A stretch of 64,000 nucleotides of DNA from Deefgea tanakiae (lineage in GTDB: Bacteria; Pseudomonadota; Gammaproteobacteria; Burkholderiales; Chitinibacteraceae). The stretch is from contig NZ_CP081150.1 in NCBI RefSeq assembly GCF_019665765.1, positions 496,001-560,000 on the forward strand, written 5' to 3'. The notes beneath the pieces are model-generated. The model made no database searches. It saw only the letters and a list, made by a program, of their open reading frames with translations, and was not told the origin of the DNA. Each line of letters opens with the position of its first letter. Position 1 is the first letter of the stretch. The translations under genes and the position numbers were made by a program. Shown piece after piece: positions 19,417 to 31,184 of the stretch.

Positions 19417-20049
19417 ATGGATTGGGAAAACGCACGTTATCTTTTAGTTGAACAACAGATCCGCCCGTGGAATGTGTTGAACCCGGTGATTCTTGAGCGC
19501 ATCCTCAAAACGCGCCGCGAAGACTTCGTGCCACAAGATAAAAAAGAGCTGGCTTTTGTTGATGTGGAATTGCCATTGGGTAATGGCCAACTGATGCTGG
19601 CCCCAAAAGTAGAAGCGCGATTCTTGCAAGAAATCGAATTGAAAACGACGGATAAACTCTTGGTCGTTGGCGCTGGTGCTGCCTATATGGTGGCGTTGGC
19701 TGCTGGTCTGTGCGCGCAAGTGGTGTCGATTGAAAGCGATGCGGCTCAGGCTGAATTCACGAATGCCCAACTCAAAGCCGCCGGCATCAAAAATGCGCGC
19801 GTGGAAGTGGGTGATGCCTTGGCCAAACATGCGAGCGGCCCGTTTGATGCCATCATCGCGACCGGCTCATTCGCCGCCATTCCCGTTGCGCTGCAATCAC
19901 AATTGGCACCTAGTGGCCGTTTGATCGCCATAGTGGGCGAAGAGCCAATCATGTATGCAACCTTGGTGACTGCAGATGCAAGTGCACGCCAAGTGTTTGA
20001 TTACAACTTGCCACGCTTGCAGAGTGAAACAGTGGCTTTTGATTTTTAA
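19417..20049 (+). CDS. PCMT-like SAM-dependent methyltransferase
   Basis: A 210-residue cytoplasmic protein of the protein-L-isoaspartate O-methyltransferase fold. N-terminal MVEQQIRPW-type sequence appears as LLVEQQIRPWNVL, followed by RREDFVP. The SAM-binding motif is degenerate (LLVVGAGAAYMVALAAGL), and post-motif I is VVSIESD. The product-binding part IIATGSFAAIPVAL replaces the more usual TAA-x-x-x-P-P motif, so isoaspartyl repair activity is uncertain. Such genes in betaproteobacteria usually sit upstream of tolC, which is not seen here. AGGTAAAG precedes the start and a terminator follows. Confidence 0.85.
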   Translation: MDWENARYLLVEQQIRPWNVLNPVILERILKTRREDFVPQDKKELAFVDVELPLGNGQLMLAPKVEARFLQEIELKTTDKLLVVGAGAAYMVALAAGLCAQVVSIESDAAQAEFTNAQLKAAGIKNARVEVGDALAKHASGPFDAIIATGSFAAIPVALQSQLAPSGRLIAIVGEEPIMYATLVTADASARQVFDYNLPRLQSETVAFDF

Positions 20050-20073
20050 ACTATTTTTTAGATTTTGATCAGC

Positions 20074-20100
20074 AAAGCCAGCGATTGAGCTGGCTTTTTT
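20074..20100 (+). terminator. Rho-independent terminator
   Basis: AAAGCCAGC, loop GATTGA, GCTGGCTTTTTT, directly after the PCMT-like gene. Confidence 0.92.
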
Positions 20101-20196
20101 CTTACAAAATCACAAAAGCCAAGTTCGTTTCGTTACAATGTGTGGCGTTTTGATGAATTTGTTGTCGTTACATTAATTACAAAGACCCTAATATAC

Positions 20197-21267
20197 ATGA
20201 CCGCTGAAATCCAATCTGCCCTGCTAAGCAATAAACCGACCGAAGAGGATGAAATCTCGCTTTTAGATTTGCTCTTGGTGCTCGCCAAACATAAAAAAAA
20301 GATCATTGGCTTGCCTATTGCTGCTGCGCTCATTGCAGCAGCTCTTGCTTTCAGTTTGCCGAATGATTACACGGCGACCTTGAAAATTGCCCCATCAAAA
20401 AATGCACCTATCTATAACTGGGTATTGGGCAATGATCAGGTGAAAGAGCAAGTCGCTAAAGAAATGAAGTTAGCTGAGCACTTTGGTACTAAAGGCCGCC
20501 AAGCGACGCGTAATGAAATGACCAAAGCGGTCAAAGTCACGTTGAATGCAAAAGATGGATTTTTGGATGTGAGTGCGACAGACAATAATCCAGAATTTGC
20601 TGCATTGCTTGCAAACAGAATGGGGCTCGCGCTAAAGGATAATTTATACGGGATGCGTTTACTTGATATTTCTAAGCAACGCTATGACTTAGAAATGCGC
20701 CGAGAATTGGCGGTGAAGAATAAAACTAAGTTTGATGTGCTAATTAATAAACCTGATATGGCAAGTACGATTGCAACGCTCTCGGCTGCGGATCGTTATG
20801 GGATTATCAGTTTGGCGGCGATTCAAGCCGAGTCTACATTACAGGGCGGCGTCTCTGATCTGATGCAAAATGAATTAGTTCGAATGCAAGATCAATTGGC
20901 GAGCTTGCAGCGTTTGGTTGTTGATGGGATGAAGACGCAATCTTCTGCTGGCAATACGGGCTTGTGGATCGCATCGGTGGATGCTTTACAGCAGCAGGCC
21001 TATTGGGATGCATTGATTGAGCGTCTTGATCGTCGGATTGAACTACTACGAAAGCAAGAGCGTGATGAATTAAAAATGACCGCTGCTGAAGTACCAGATG
21101 AAAAATCAGGTCCAAAGCGCGCTTTGATTGTCTTGCTATCGGCTTTTGCAGCCTTGTTTGCTAGTGTGTTATGGGCGTTTATTAGTGAGGCCATCGCAAA
21201 ATCACGCGAAAATAGTCAATCAAATGCATTACTTGGAAAAATTAGCACCGCTTGGCGATCTAAGTAA
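20197..21267 (+). CDS. Orphan Wzz-like polysaccharide copolymerase
   Basis: From ATG 20197 the protein has 356 residues. It opens with the Wzz signature EEDEISLLDLLLVLAKHKKK, then TM1 (IGLPIAAALIAAALAFSLP), a periplasmic coiled domain of about 260 residues, and TM2 after GPKRALIVLLSAFAALFASV. There is no cytoplasmic kinase domain. The ends closely resemble the Wzz of the main locus at 33664-34863 ([16 protein letters not shown] and [13 protein letters not shown]), while the middle differs. It lies 13 kb from the polysaccharide locus with no glycan gene beside it, convergent with rng. It may be a relic of an older locus or a second chain-length regulator. Confidence 0.85.
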   Translation: MTAEIQSALLSNKPTEEDEISLLDLLLVLAKHKKKIIGLPIAAALIAAALAFSLPNDYTATLKIAPSKNAPIYNWVLGNDQVKEQVAKEMKLAEHFGTKGRQATRNEMTKAVKVTLNAKDGFLDVSATDNNPEFAALLANRMGLALKDNLYGMRLLDISKQRYDLEMRRELAVKNKTKFDVLINKPDMASTIATLSAADRYGIISLAAIQAESTLQGGVSDLMQNELVRMQDQLASLQRLVVDGMKTQSSAGNTGLWIASVDALQQQAYWDALIERLDRRIELLRKQERDELKMTAAEVPDEKSGPKRALIVLLSAFAALFASVLWAFISEAIAKSRENSQSNALLGKISTAWRSK

Positions 21268-21304
21268 AAATATGTGTTTGAAACGCGGCTTTGTTAACAA
21301 AGCC

Positions 21305-22756
21305 TTAGACCAGCACCACATCAAACTGTTCCTGCGTATACGCAGTCTCTACCTGTAGATAAATCGGTTTTTTGATGAAATCAGCCAGCTGCGCTAAGTT
21401 GGCTGATTCTTCATCGAGAAACATATCGATCACCGATTGTGAGGCAAGGATTCGGTATTCTTTGGCATTAAATTGCCGTGCTTCTCGTAAGATTTCTCGT
21501 AGTATTTCATAGCAAATCGTCTGAGCGGTTTTGATTTCGCCGCGGCCTTGGCAGGTTGGGCAGGGCTCGCAGAGTACGTGGGCGAGTGATTCGCGGGTGC
21601 GTTTGCGGGTGATTTCGACGAGCCCAAGGCTGGTGAAATTCGATACGGTAATTTTGGTGCGGTCTTTTTCGAGTGCTTTGTTCAGCTCACTTAACACTGC
21701 GGCCTTATGCTCTTCATTATCCATATCGATAAAATCGACGATGATAATGCCACCCAGATTGCGTAATCGCAATTGGCGGGCGATGACTTGGGTGGCTTCG
21801 AGGTTGGTTTTAAAGATCGTATCGTCAAACGAGCGCGTGCCGACAAATCCGCCAGTATTCACGTCGACGGTCGTCATCGCTTCGGTTTGGTCGATAATCA
21901 GGTAGCCGCCAAACTTCAGATTTACACGGCGGCTCATGGCGCGTTCGATTTCTGCTTCTACGCCATGCAATTCAAATAGCGGGCGCTCGCCCGAATATAG
22001 ATTAATTCGCGGCAACACATCAGATACAAAACGCCCAGCGAAGGCAGTCATCTTGGCAAAGTTTTCGCGACTATCGACCCAAACGCTGTCGGTTTCAGTG
22101 GTTACCATATCGCGTAATGCGCGTAATTGCAGCGATAAATCTTGGAATAGCAATGATCGTGCAGGAAGTGTGATGGAGCTTTTTTTAATGTCGGCCCAGA
22201 TCAGGCTCAGGTATTCAATATCCGCGAGTAGCTCTTCATCCGATGCGTGATCAGCACTGGTACGAACGATATAGCCAAGGTGCGTTTCTGGCAGTAGGGC
22301 TTCCATCCGTTGGCGCAGGCGGTCGCGCTCGCTATCGTCTCCAATGCGCTGCGAAATGCCAATGTGTTTATCTTGCGGCAAAAACACTAAGAAGCGCCCG
22401 GCGATACTGATTTGCGTAGAGAGGCGTGCGCCTTTGGTGCCGATCGGGTCTTTAATGACTTGCACCATCACTGCTTGCCCTTCATGTAGTAGGCGTTCAA
22501 TGCGCTGCACTTCGCTTGGGTTTTGTCGTTGCTCGATGACGTCGGCTATATGCAGAAAGGCTGCACGCTCAAGGCCGATTTCGATAAAGGCTGATTGCAT
22601 GCCGGGGAGTACACGCTTGACCATTCCTAGATAAATATTACCGACTAAACCGCGATGCGCGCTGCGTTCGATATGAATGTCGTGGACCACGCCCTCGTCA
22701 ATGGTGGCAACACGTGTTTCTTGCGGAGTGATATTGACGAGGATTTGTTCTTTCAT
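21305..22756 (-). CDS. rng: Ribonuclease G
   Basis: From ATG 22756 the product has 483 residues, normal for RNase G. The S1 domain spans about residues 35-125 (GNIYLGMVKRVLPGMQSAFIEIG in part), the catalytic DNase I-like region carries the Mg-binding aspartates in GGIIIVDFIDMDN, and the zinc-link CPTCQGRG lies near residue 400. It processes the 5' end of 16S rRNA and degrades mRNAs. The open frame extends to 22828 but would overlap holA, while ATG 22756 begins the conserved MKEQILVNITPQETR, so I use it. It lies 8 bases downstream of holA. A decayed copy of its last third is present at 53291-53674. Confidence 0.96.
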   Translation of the reverse strand: MKEQILVNITPQETRVATIDEGVVHDIHIERSAHRGLVGNIYLGMVKRVLPGMQSAFIEIGLERAAFLHIADVIEQRQNPSEVQRIERLLHEGQAVMVQVIKDPIGTKGARLSTQISIAGRFLVFLPQDKHIGISQRIGDDSERDRLRQRMEALLPETHLGYIVRTSADHASDEELLADIEYLSLIWADIKKSSITLPARSLLFQDLSLQLRALRDMVTTETDSVWVDSRENFAKMTAFAGRFVSDVLPRINLYSGERPLFELHGVEAEIERAMSRRVNLKFGGYLIIDQTEAMTTVDVNTGGFVGTRSFDDTIFKTNLEATQVIARQLRLRNLGGIIIVDFIDMDNEEHKAAVLSELNKALEKDRTKITVSNFTSLGLVEITRKRTRESLAHVLCEPCPTCQGRGEIKTAQTICYEILREILREARQFNAKEYRILASQSVIDMFLDEESANLAQLADFIKKPIYLQVETAYTQEQFDVVLV

Positions 22757-22764
22757 AGCCACTT

Positions 22765-23784
22765 TTATTTTGAAGTTGTAGGTGGGGTTTTGCTGAGCGA
22801 AACAGCCATGGTGCTTAGTTCCTGCCACACATCGCCGGTGCCGATGCCTTTAATTAGACCATCGATGATTGCTGCTTTTTGCAGTGCTTGCGTCAGTATA
22901 CGGCGATTGACGCGCTCGACTGCAGGCTCAATCAAACGTTGCTTATTTCCCCATAGCCTGAGCTCTTTAATGAGTTGGGCAGTAGGTATTTGACGTGCGC
23001 GGCCTTGGGCGAAGCGGTACAGGTTGCGTGTTTCTTCAGTGAGCGCCCACAACACCAAGACGGGTGATTCGCCCTCGGCTTGCAATCCTGCCAGCATATG
23101 GGCAAGCCGTTCGGCATCGCCAATCAGTACTGCTTCACCAAGTTGAAACACATCATAGCGCGCCACATTGGCGACCGCTGCTTCCAAGTCGGCCAAGCTG
23201 AGTTGGCCTGCGGGATGCAACAAGGCTAATTTTTGGATTTCTTGTAACGCGGCGAGCAGATTGCCTTCAACTCGGTCAACTAACCACTCCATCGCATCTT
23301 GGCTTAGGCTTTGATGCTGTTTCGCCAAGCGGGCGTTAATCCATTGCGGCAATGCTTGTCGATCAATTTGTTTGGCTTCGATGACTTCTCCGGCTTTGGT
23401 CAGCGCAGTCATCCATTTGCTATTAAGTGCGGTTTTGTCGAGTTTGGGTAGTGTAATAATCGAGAGTGTATCGCTAGGAAGATTCTGTGCAAAGGCTTCT
23501 AGCGCTTTACCCCCTTCTATTCCTGGCTTGCCATTGGGTATGCGGAGTTCAAGTATTCTTTGTTCGGCAAATAGTGATAACGATTGCCCGGCGGTAAGTT
23601 GCCCCCACTGGAAATGGGCGGCATTTTCCACGGTGAGTACTTCACGTTCTGAATAGCCTTGTTGCCGTGCTGTATCGCGTAGCGTTTGTACCGCCTCTAG
23701 GCAAAGCAAGCTTTCGTCACCATGAATCATATATAGCGGTGCTAGCTTGCGCTTGACTGCTGCGGCGAGCTCATCAGTTCGCAT
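22765..23784 (-). CDS. holA: DNA polymerase III subunit delta
   Basis: At 339 residues this matches HolA. The N-terminal AAA+-like part reads LAPLYMIHGDESLLCLEAVQ, a degenerate P-loop region, as expected for the delta subunit, which opens the beta clamp but does not hydrolyse ATP. The middle carries the sliding-clamp opener region, and the collar domain follows (IGDAERLAHMLAGLQAEGESP). It works in the clamp loader at replication forks. It overlaps the lptE stop by one base (TAATG), the conserved lptE-holA order, and is followed 8 bases later by rng. Confidence 0.94.
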   Translation of the reverse strand: MRTDELAAAVKRKLAPLYMIHGDESLLCLEAVQTLRDTARQQGYSEREVLTVENAAHFQWGQLTAGQSLSLFAEQRILELRIPNGKPGIEGGKALEAFAQNLPSDTLSIITLPKLDKTALNSKWMTALTKAGEVIEAKQIDRQALPQWINARLAKQHQSLSQDAMEWLVDRVEGNLLAALQEIQKLALLHPAGQLSLADLEAAVANVARYDVFQLGEAVLIGDAERLAHMLAGLQAEGESPVLVLWALTEETRNLYRFAQGRARQIPTAQLIKELRLWGNKQRLIEPAVERVNRRILTQALQKAAIIDGLIKGIGTGDVWQELSTMAVSLSKTPPTTSK

Positions 23785-24323
23785 TATTGGCTTGCGGCTG
23801 CGCTAGAGCTGGAGGCGACTTTGCTCATTGCTGGCATCAGCTTTGCCGCCGCATTCACGCGGCGGATGATTTGCTGCGAAGAGTCGCGTTGCATTTCAGT
23901 AATGAGTTTACCTTCTTCATTTTCATTTGAAAGTAAGACGTTCTCATCCCATTGCAAGGTGCGCATCATCGAAATCGTTGTATCGTCGAGTAAAGGTTGA
24001 CCATGAGCCGTGGCAGTAAAATGCACACGGTAAAACACCCTGTACTGTATAACTTGGCCTTGGCTATTGACTGACAGAATTTGCTTGTCTGAGCCTTCTT
24101 GGGTGATGTTGATAATGGCTTCGCCATTTTTTTCAACGAGCTGGACGCCTGGTTGCAAGACTAATGCTTTACGTAGTTCTTGTGCGGCGGCGCCTGTGCC
24201 TGTCACTTGTACGGTTTTAAAAAGTAACTGCGAATTAGGACCTTGCCCTCGTAAATGAAAGCCACACGCCATTAGGCTTAGGCAGAGCCCAAGAAGGAAT
24301 AAGGTTTTCATTCGTAAAAGCAT
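23784..24323 (-). CDS. lptE: LPS-assembly lipoprotein LptE
   Basis: A 179-residue lipoprotein: the signal peptide ends in SLMAC with lipidated Cys near residue 20, followed by the hallmark GFHLRGQG. It plugs the LptD barrel in the outer membrane and helps deliver LPS to the surface. ATG 24323 is preferred because GGAG lies 5 bases upstream. An in-frame ATG four codons later is possible. It is the first gene of lptE-holA-rng, and the usual upstream neighbour leuS is present 66 bases away behind a hairpin. Confidence 0.93.
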   Translation of the reverse strand: MLLRMKTLFLLGLCLSLMACGFHLRGQGPNSQLLFKTVQVTGTGAAAQELRKALVLQPGVQLVEKNGEAIINITQEGSDKQILSVNSQGQVIQYRVFYRVHFTATAHGQPLLDDTTISMMRTLQWDENVLLSNENEEGKLITEMQRDSSQQIIRRVNAAAKLMPAMSKVASSSSAAASQ

Positions 24324-24348
24324 GGCAACTCCATATAAATAAAATAAG

Positions 24349-24374
24349 ATGCCAAGGGTATTGCCTTGGCATCA
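24349..24374 (-). terminator. Hairpin between leuS and lptE
   Basis: GATGCCAAGG, loop GTATTG, CCTTGGCATC forms a perfect 10-base stem after leuS. On the minus strand it is followed by a mixed T/A stretch, not a clean U-run, so termination may be partial and let some transcripts continue into lptE. Confidence 0.65.
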
Positions 24375-24388
24375 TTGCTAGTTATAGC

Positions 24389-27261
<2,873 letters not shown>

Positions 27262-27289
27262 TTGAAAAGACTTCATATGCAGTTATAAT
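27262..27289 (+). promoter_or_regulatory. Strong sigma70 promoter of the polysaccharide locus
   Basis: TTGAAA, a 16-base spacer and a perfect TATAAT lie 35 bases upstream of the first gene of the locus. Confidence 0.75.
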
Positions 27290-27324
27290 TAAAATCTATT
27301 AACTTTAATATGTGGGTGTTTGAG

Positions 27325-27582
27325 ATGAAGAAAATTGCATCGATGATCTTGGGTTTGGCTTTAGTAACTGGTACAGCACAAGCGGCTGAAGAGGCGGTAG
27401 CTCTTACTCAGTCACAAAATGCGTTAATTGCATCTGTTCAAGCAAGTACTGGACTTTCGGTGGCTGCGGCAACAACGCTGGTTGTGGTGGGGGCTGTGGT
27501 AGTTGGTAGTTTGGTCTATACCATTGCAAAAGATGGTGACTCTGCAACAGTTAGCACTTCTACTACTACAGCAACAAATTAA
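27325..27582 (+). CDS. gfcA: GfcA-like small threonine-rich membrane protein
   Basis: An 85-residue protein with a signal peptide (MKKIASMILGLALVTG, cut after AQA), one later hydrophobic segment (TTLVVVGAVVVGSLVYTIA) and a Thr/Ser-rich tail (ATVSTSTTTATN). This composition and its place directly before gfcB-, gfcC- and gfcD-like genes match GfcA (YmcD) of group 4 capsule operons, whose role is not known. ATG 27325 after TTTGAG is preferred over the earlier frame start at 27310. It is closely preceded by a strong promoter and followed by an intrinsic terminator before gfcB, so it may be transcribed more than the rest of the locus. Confidence 0.75.
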   Translation: MKKIASMILGLALVTGTAQAAEEAVALTQSQNALIASVQASTGLSVAAATTLVVVGAVVVGSLVYTIAKDGDSATVSTSTTTATN

Positions 27583-27643
27583 TTGTTAATGATTGGATGC
27601 GGATATTTAGCATTCAATCGCTTATGATTGCTTGTTGAAATGT

Positions 27644-27680
27644 AAAACCCCTCTTGATGAAAACACAAGTGGGGTTTTTT
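27644..27680 (+). terminator. Intrinsic terminator or attenuator between gfcA and gfcB
   Basis: AAAACCCC(T)CTTG pairs with CAAG(T)GGGGTTTT with one T-T mismatch, loop ATGAAAACA, followed by a T-run. It ends 19 bases before the gfcB start. Confidence 0.85.
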
Positions 27681-27699
27681 CTTATTCAAATTGAGCTTT

Positions 27700-28344
27700 A
27701 TGATAAAAAATTTACTGCCTCTATTCGCTAGTATTTTCCTTTCTGGTTGTCAGTTTTTGGGCGGTGAGTATGTCGCACAGATAAAAAAAGCATATAACTC
27801 ACAAAATAATGTAATTTTGACGCAGGAAGAAATAGCCCAGCGAAAACAGCCTTCTGCATATCTAAAATTAGGTGATGCAAATCCGCAGGTTGTCGCCACA
27901 CTAGCGGTGGTGGAAAACAATCAAGCCAAGTGGGTCACAGCAGATAGTAATGTAATTGTTACGCAAAATGGCCGCCTAGTTCGTATCGTAGGTTTGGATC
28001 AAAGCCCAAGCTTCGTCTCAAATTTAGAGTTTGACCCTATTCGAAATGGAATTGATGGTTTCTCATCTAAAACACGTTGGCAGCGATTTGTTGATTTTAA
28101 AACCGACAAGCAAGTATTAACAAATTATCGCGTGCAGGCCACTTATCAAGTAGAGCATATTGAATATCAGTTTTTAGATAAAAAAATTATGGCAATAAGA
28201 CTGATTGAAAATAACGTTTCTCCAGATCTGGGACTTAGTTTTAAGAACGAATTCATCTTTGATGCTGAAAGTAAAAAAATGCTATACGCTCGTCAGTACA
28301 TAACACCAAAAATCGGTTGGCTTGAAATGACATTTATTAACTGA
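27700..28344 (+). CDS. gfcB: GfcB-like (YjbF family) outer-membrane lipoprotein
   Basis: A 214-residue lipoprotein. The signal peptide ends in the lipobox LSGC (Cys near residue 17). The mature part has the YjbF/GfcB features: QPSAYLKLGD, VTQNGRLVRIVGLDQSP and a late W-L-E-M strand. In group 4 capsule operons GfcB is required for assembly of the surface polysaccharide, with its exact role unknown. ATG 27700 is chosen over the TTG at 27691. Starts 19 bases after the attenuator, and no separate promoter is obvious, so it probably depends on read-through from the gfcA promoter. Confidence 0.85.
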   Translation: MIKNLLPLFASIFLSGCQFLGGEYVAQIKKAYNSQNNVILTQEEIAQRKQPSAYLKLGDANPQVVATLAVVENNQAKWVTADSNVIVTQNGRLVRIVGLDQSPSFVSNLEFDPIRNGIDGFSSKTRWQRFVDFKTDKQVLTNYRVQATYQVEHIEYQFLDKKIMAIRLIENNVSPDLGLSFKNEFIFDAESKKMLYARQYITPKIGWLEMTFIN

Positions 28345-28361
28345 TTACGGTATTCTATCAA

Positions 28362-29075
28362 ATGATTTTTATTAAATTTACAAGTGTTTTGTTGTTGACT
28401 ACTTCCTTGGTATTTGCGGGTGAGATTAAAATAAATGATAAAGTTATCTCCTATCCCGTTGGCGCAAAAATAGAATATATCACCTCTCAATTGTTAGCGT
28501 TTTCCAGTCCTTATTGGCCTGGTAGTCATATACGAAACAAGGGTAGTCATCAAGAGTCACTGGCTCTGAAGGCCGATCTGGTGAAGTGTCTTCAAGAACT
28601 GATGGCTGAAAATAAAGACTATAAAAAAGTCTATCTTGATGTAAATTACTTTAATCCTTTTGGACGAATTTTGATTAATCTTGATCCTGATTGGTTTCGT
28701 CTGAGGCCTGCGGATAATCCGCTTTTGAGCGGAGATTATGAGGTAAGCCTAAATCAGCGTCCAAAATATGTCCAAGTTCTTGGTGCAACTAAACAAAGTA
28801 AAAAAGTTAGGATTGCGAATAGCCCGATTCATACTGGGCTAATTGATCGGTCTTTGTATCTAGATTTAGCTGATTTAAATTCTATCTATATTATTCAGCC
28901 TAATGGCAGCGTTGAAAAAATAGGCAATGCTTATTGGAACTATGCCGAGCGAGATTTGATGCCTGGCAGTATTATTTATGTCCCAATTGATGAGAGTAAG
29001 CTTCCTGCTCATATGAAAAATTTAAATGTAGAAGTAATGCGTTTGTTGGCGAGTGCTGAGGAACGCGCAGAATGA
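28362..29075 (+). CDS. gfcC: GfcC-like periplasmic capsule protein
   Basis: A 237-residue protein with a signal peptide (MIFIKFTSVLLLTTSLVFAG, cut after FAG or VFA). The mature part resembles GfcC, a periplasmic protein with two ubiquitin-like (SLBB-like) folds. The C-terminal segment SIYIIQPNGSVEKIGNAYWN followed by PGSIIYVPI has the form of an SLBB-type capsule-export strand pair. GfcC is thought to assist the Wza export channel. It lies 17 bases after gfcB and its stop overlaps the gfcD start by 4 bases (ATGA). Confidence 0.82.
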   Translation: MIFIKFTSVLLLTTSLVFAGEIKINDKVISYPVGAKIEYITSQLLAFSSPYWPGSHIRNKGSHQESLALKADLVKCLQELMAENKDYKKVYLDVNYFNPFGRILINLDPDWFRLRPADNPLLSGDYEVSLNQRPKYVQVLGATKQSKKVRIANSPIHTGLIDRSLYLDLADLNSIYIIQPNGSVEKIGNAYWNYAERDLMPGSIIYVPIDESKLPAHMKNLNVEVMRLLASAEERAE

Positions 29076-31180
29076 CTAAGACTCGTAAAACACTGGCATT
29101 AACTCCGGTAGTATCTTTATTGTGGAGTTCGGGTTTATTTGCGCAAAATTCCATTGAACTGATAGGCCCAACTCAATCTGATTTCGGTGGTGTTGGGTTG
29201 ATGCAAATGCCAACGGCAAGGATGGCTGCGGAAGGTGAATTTAGTCTCAATTTAATGGATAACTCTGAATATCGTCGGTATAGCTTGTCGGCGCAAATTT
29301 TGCCTTGGCTTGAGACCACCTTGCGTTATACCGATATCCGCACTCGGCTTTATTCAAATGACCCAAGCTTTAGTGGCGACCAATCCTTAAAAGACAAAGG
29401 GGCCGATGTAAAAGTTCGCCTGCTTAAAGAAAGCTATTATTCTCCAGAAGTAAGCTTGGGCTTTCGTGATATTGCCGGTACGGGCTTATTTGATGGGGAA
29501 TTTGTTGCTGCCAGCAAGCGATTTGGTCCTGTAGATCTGACTTTAGGATTGGGTTGGGGCTATCTTGCCAAAAGTGGCAATGTAGCAAATCCTTTTTGTC
29601 AGGTGCGCGATAGTTTTTGCACTAGGCAGGGCGGCTTTACCGGTTCTTCAGGTGGGCAAACAAACTTCGGTCGATTTTTCAAAGGTGAAAGTGCGATTTT
29701 TGGCGGTGTAGAATATCAAACACCGTGGCATCCTTTGAGATTCAAGCTCGAATATGATGGTAATAATTATCAAGGCGAAGTTGCGGGTTCTATTTCCCAA
29801 AAAAGTAGTCTCAATGTTGGAGCTGTTTATCGTATCAAAGATCACTTTGATGCGCACTTGAGTTATCAGCGTGGTAATGCATTGATGTTTGGTTTGACAA
29901 TGCGAACCAATATGAATGATATCAAACCCTTGTTTTCAAGGTCTAACCCAGAAGTTTATGCTCCTAACGTAAGTGCGGAGATGGATCAAGAAGCTTGGGA
30001 TAAATTGGCGAATAAACTCAGTCAGAACTCTGGTTACGTGAATCCAGAGCTAAGGTTAGATTCGGACAAATTAATTGTGATTGCGGATCAAACTAAATTT
30101 AGTGACCGTGAAGAAGCGGTGAAAAGAGCATCGGTAAGCTTGGCGAATGCAGCGCCGAAATCAGCAAAAGAGTTCCACTTGGTAGAGGAAAAGAATGGGC
30201 TTTTAATTGCTGAAAGTATTGTTGATCGTAAATCAATTGATATTGAGCATCAGCCAAAAGTACTCGGTATACCAGAGCAAAAAACGGAGATCGTTTTCTC
30301 TAATCCCGAAGAAAAGAAAGGCACTGTAGTTCGGGAGCCTGTGCAACAGAGTTTTAGCTATTTCTTTAAGCCGTCATTAACGCAATCATTTGGCGGTCCT
30401 GAAGCCTTTTATATGTATCAAGTTGGTGTTGATGCAGTCGGCGAGCTCAAGATTAATAAAAATTGGCTTGCAACAGGGGTCGTATATTTCAACATTTATG
30501 ATAATTATGATGATTTTAATTTCAAAGGCCAGCCATCAAATGGTGGTGAAACACTACCCCCTGTTCGCACATTGATTCGTGAGTATGTGAGCAATAGTCC
30601 TGTAAGGATAAACAATCTACAGTTGACCCGATTTGATCAATTTGGCTCATCGTTTTATTCGCAGGTTTATGGTGGATATTTGGAAATGATGTACGCAGGG
30701 GTTGGGGGGGAAGTGTTATATCGCCCGCTTAATAGTTCTTGGGCGGTTGGTTTGGACATGAACTGGGTGAAGCAGCGAGATCCTAGTGATCAGTTTGGCT
30801 TTATAGATTATGAGACAGTTACGGGTCATCTGACTGGATACGCCAAAGCACCTTACTTAGATAATGTGTGGCTAAGTGTGAGTGCTGGTCGCTACTTAGC
30901 TAAAGATTATGGTGTCACTATTAGTATTGCGAAGGAATTCGACTCAGGCATCCGCGCAGGTTTCTTTGCTACCAAGACAAATGTAAGTGCAGAAGAGTAT
31001 GGCGAGGGGGCATTTACCAAAGGAGTATATATATCAATTCCGTTTGATCTATTTACCGCAACACCCACACGCAATCGAGGTGCAATATCCTGGCTGCCAC
31101 TGACCCGAGATGGTGGGCAAGCTTTGGCTCGGAAATTTAGTTTGCATGGAATGACCGAAAGTAGGGCGGACTACGATTAA
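29072..31180 (+). CDS. gfcD: GfcD/YjbH-family outer-membrane protein
   Basis: A 702-residue protein with a signal peptide (to about residue 25, LLWSSGLFAQ). The N-terminal GPTQSDFGGVGLMQMPTARM and EGEFSLN are the hallmark start of the YjbH/GfcD family, followed by many amphipathic beta strands that predict outer-membrane beta-barrels (AlphaFold-type models of the family show two barrels; that is family knowledge, not seen here). It is needed for surface assembly of group 4 capsule in E. coli. It overlaps gfcC by 4 bases and is followed by a long hairpin at 31185, after which the Wza-like gene begins. Confidence 0.85.
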   Translation: MTKTRKTLALTPVVSLLWSSGLFAQNSIELIGPTQSDFGGVGLMQMPTARMAAEGEFSLNLMDNSEYRRYSLSAQILPWLETTLRYTDIRTRLYSNDPSFSGDQSLKDKGADVKVRLLKESYYSPEVSLGFRDIAGTGLFDGEFVAASKRFGPVDLTLGLGWGYLAKSGNVANPFCQVRDSFCTRQGGFTGSSGGQTNFGRFFKGESAIFGGVEYQTPWHPLRFKLEYDGNNYQGEVAGSISQKSSLNVGAVYRIKDHFDAHLSYQRGNALMFGLTMRTNMNDIKPLFSRSNPEVYAPNVSAEMDQEAWDKLANKLSQNSGYVNPELRLDSDKLIVIADQTKFSDREEAVKRASVSLANAAPKSAKEFHLVEEKNGLLIAESIVDRKSIDIEHQPKVLGIPEQKTEIVFSNPEEKKGTVVREPVQQSFSYFFKPSLTQSFGGPEAFYMYQVGVDAVGELKINKNWLATGVVYFNIYDNYDDFNFKGQPSNGGETLPPVRTLIREYVSNSPVRINNLQLTRFDQFGSSFYSQVYGGYLEMMYAGVGGEVLYRPLNSSWAVGLDMNWVKQRDPSDQFGFIDYETVTGHLTGYAKAPYLDNVWLSVSAGRYLAKDYGVTISIAKEFDSGIRAGFFATKTNVSAEEYGEGAFTKGVYISIPFDLFTATPTRNRGAISWLPLTRDGGQALARKFSLHGMTESRADYD

Positions 31181-31184
31181 ACTA

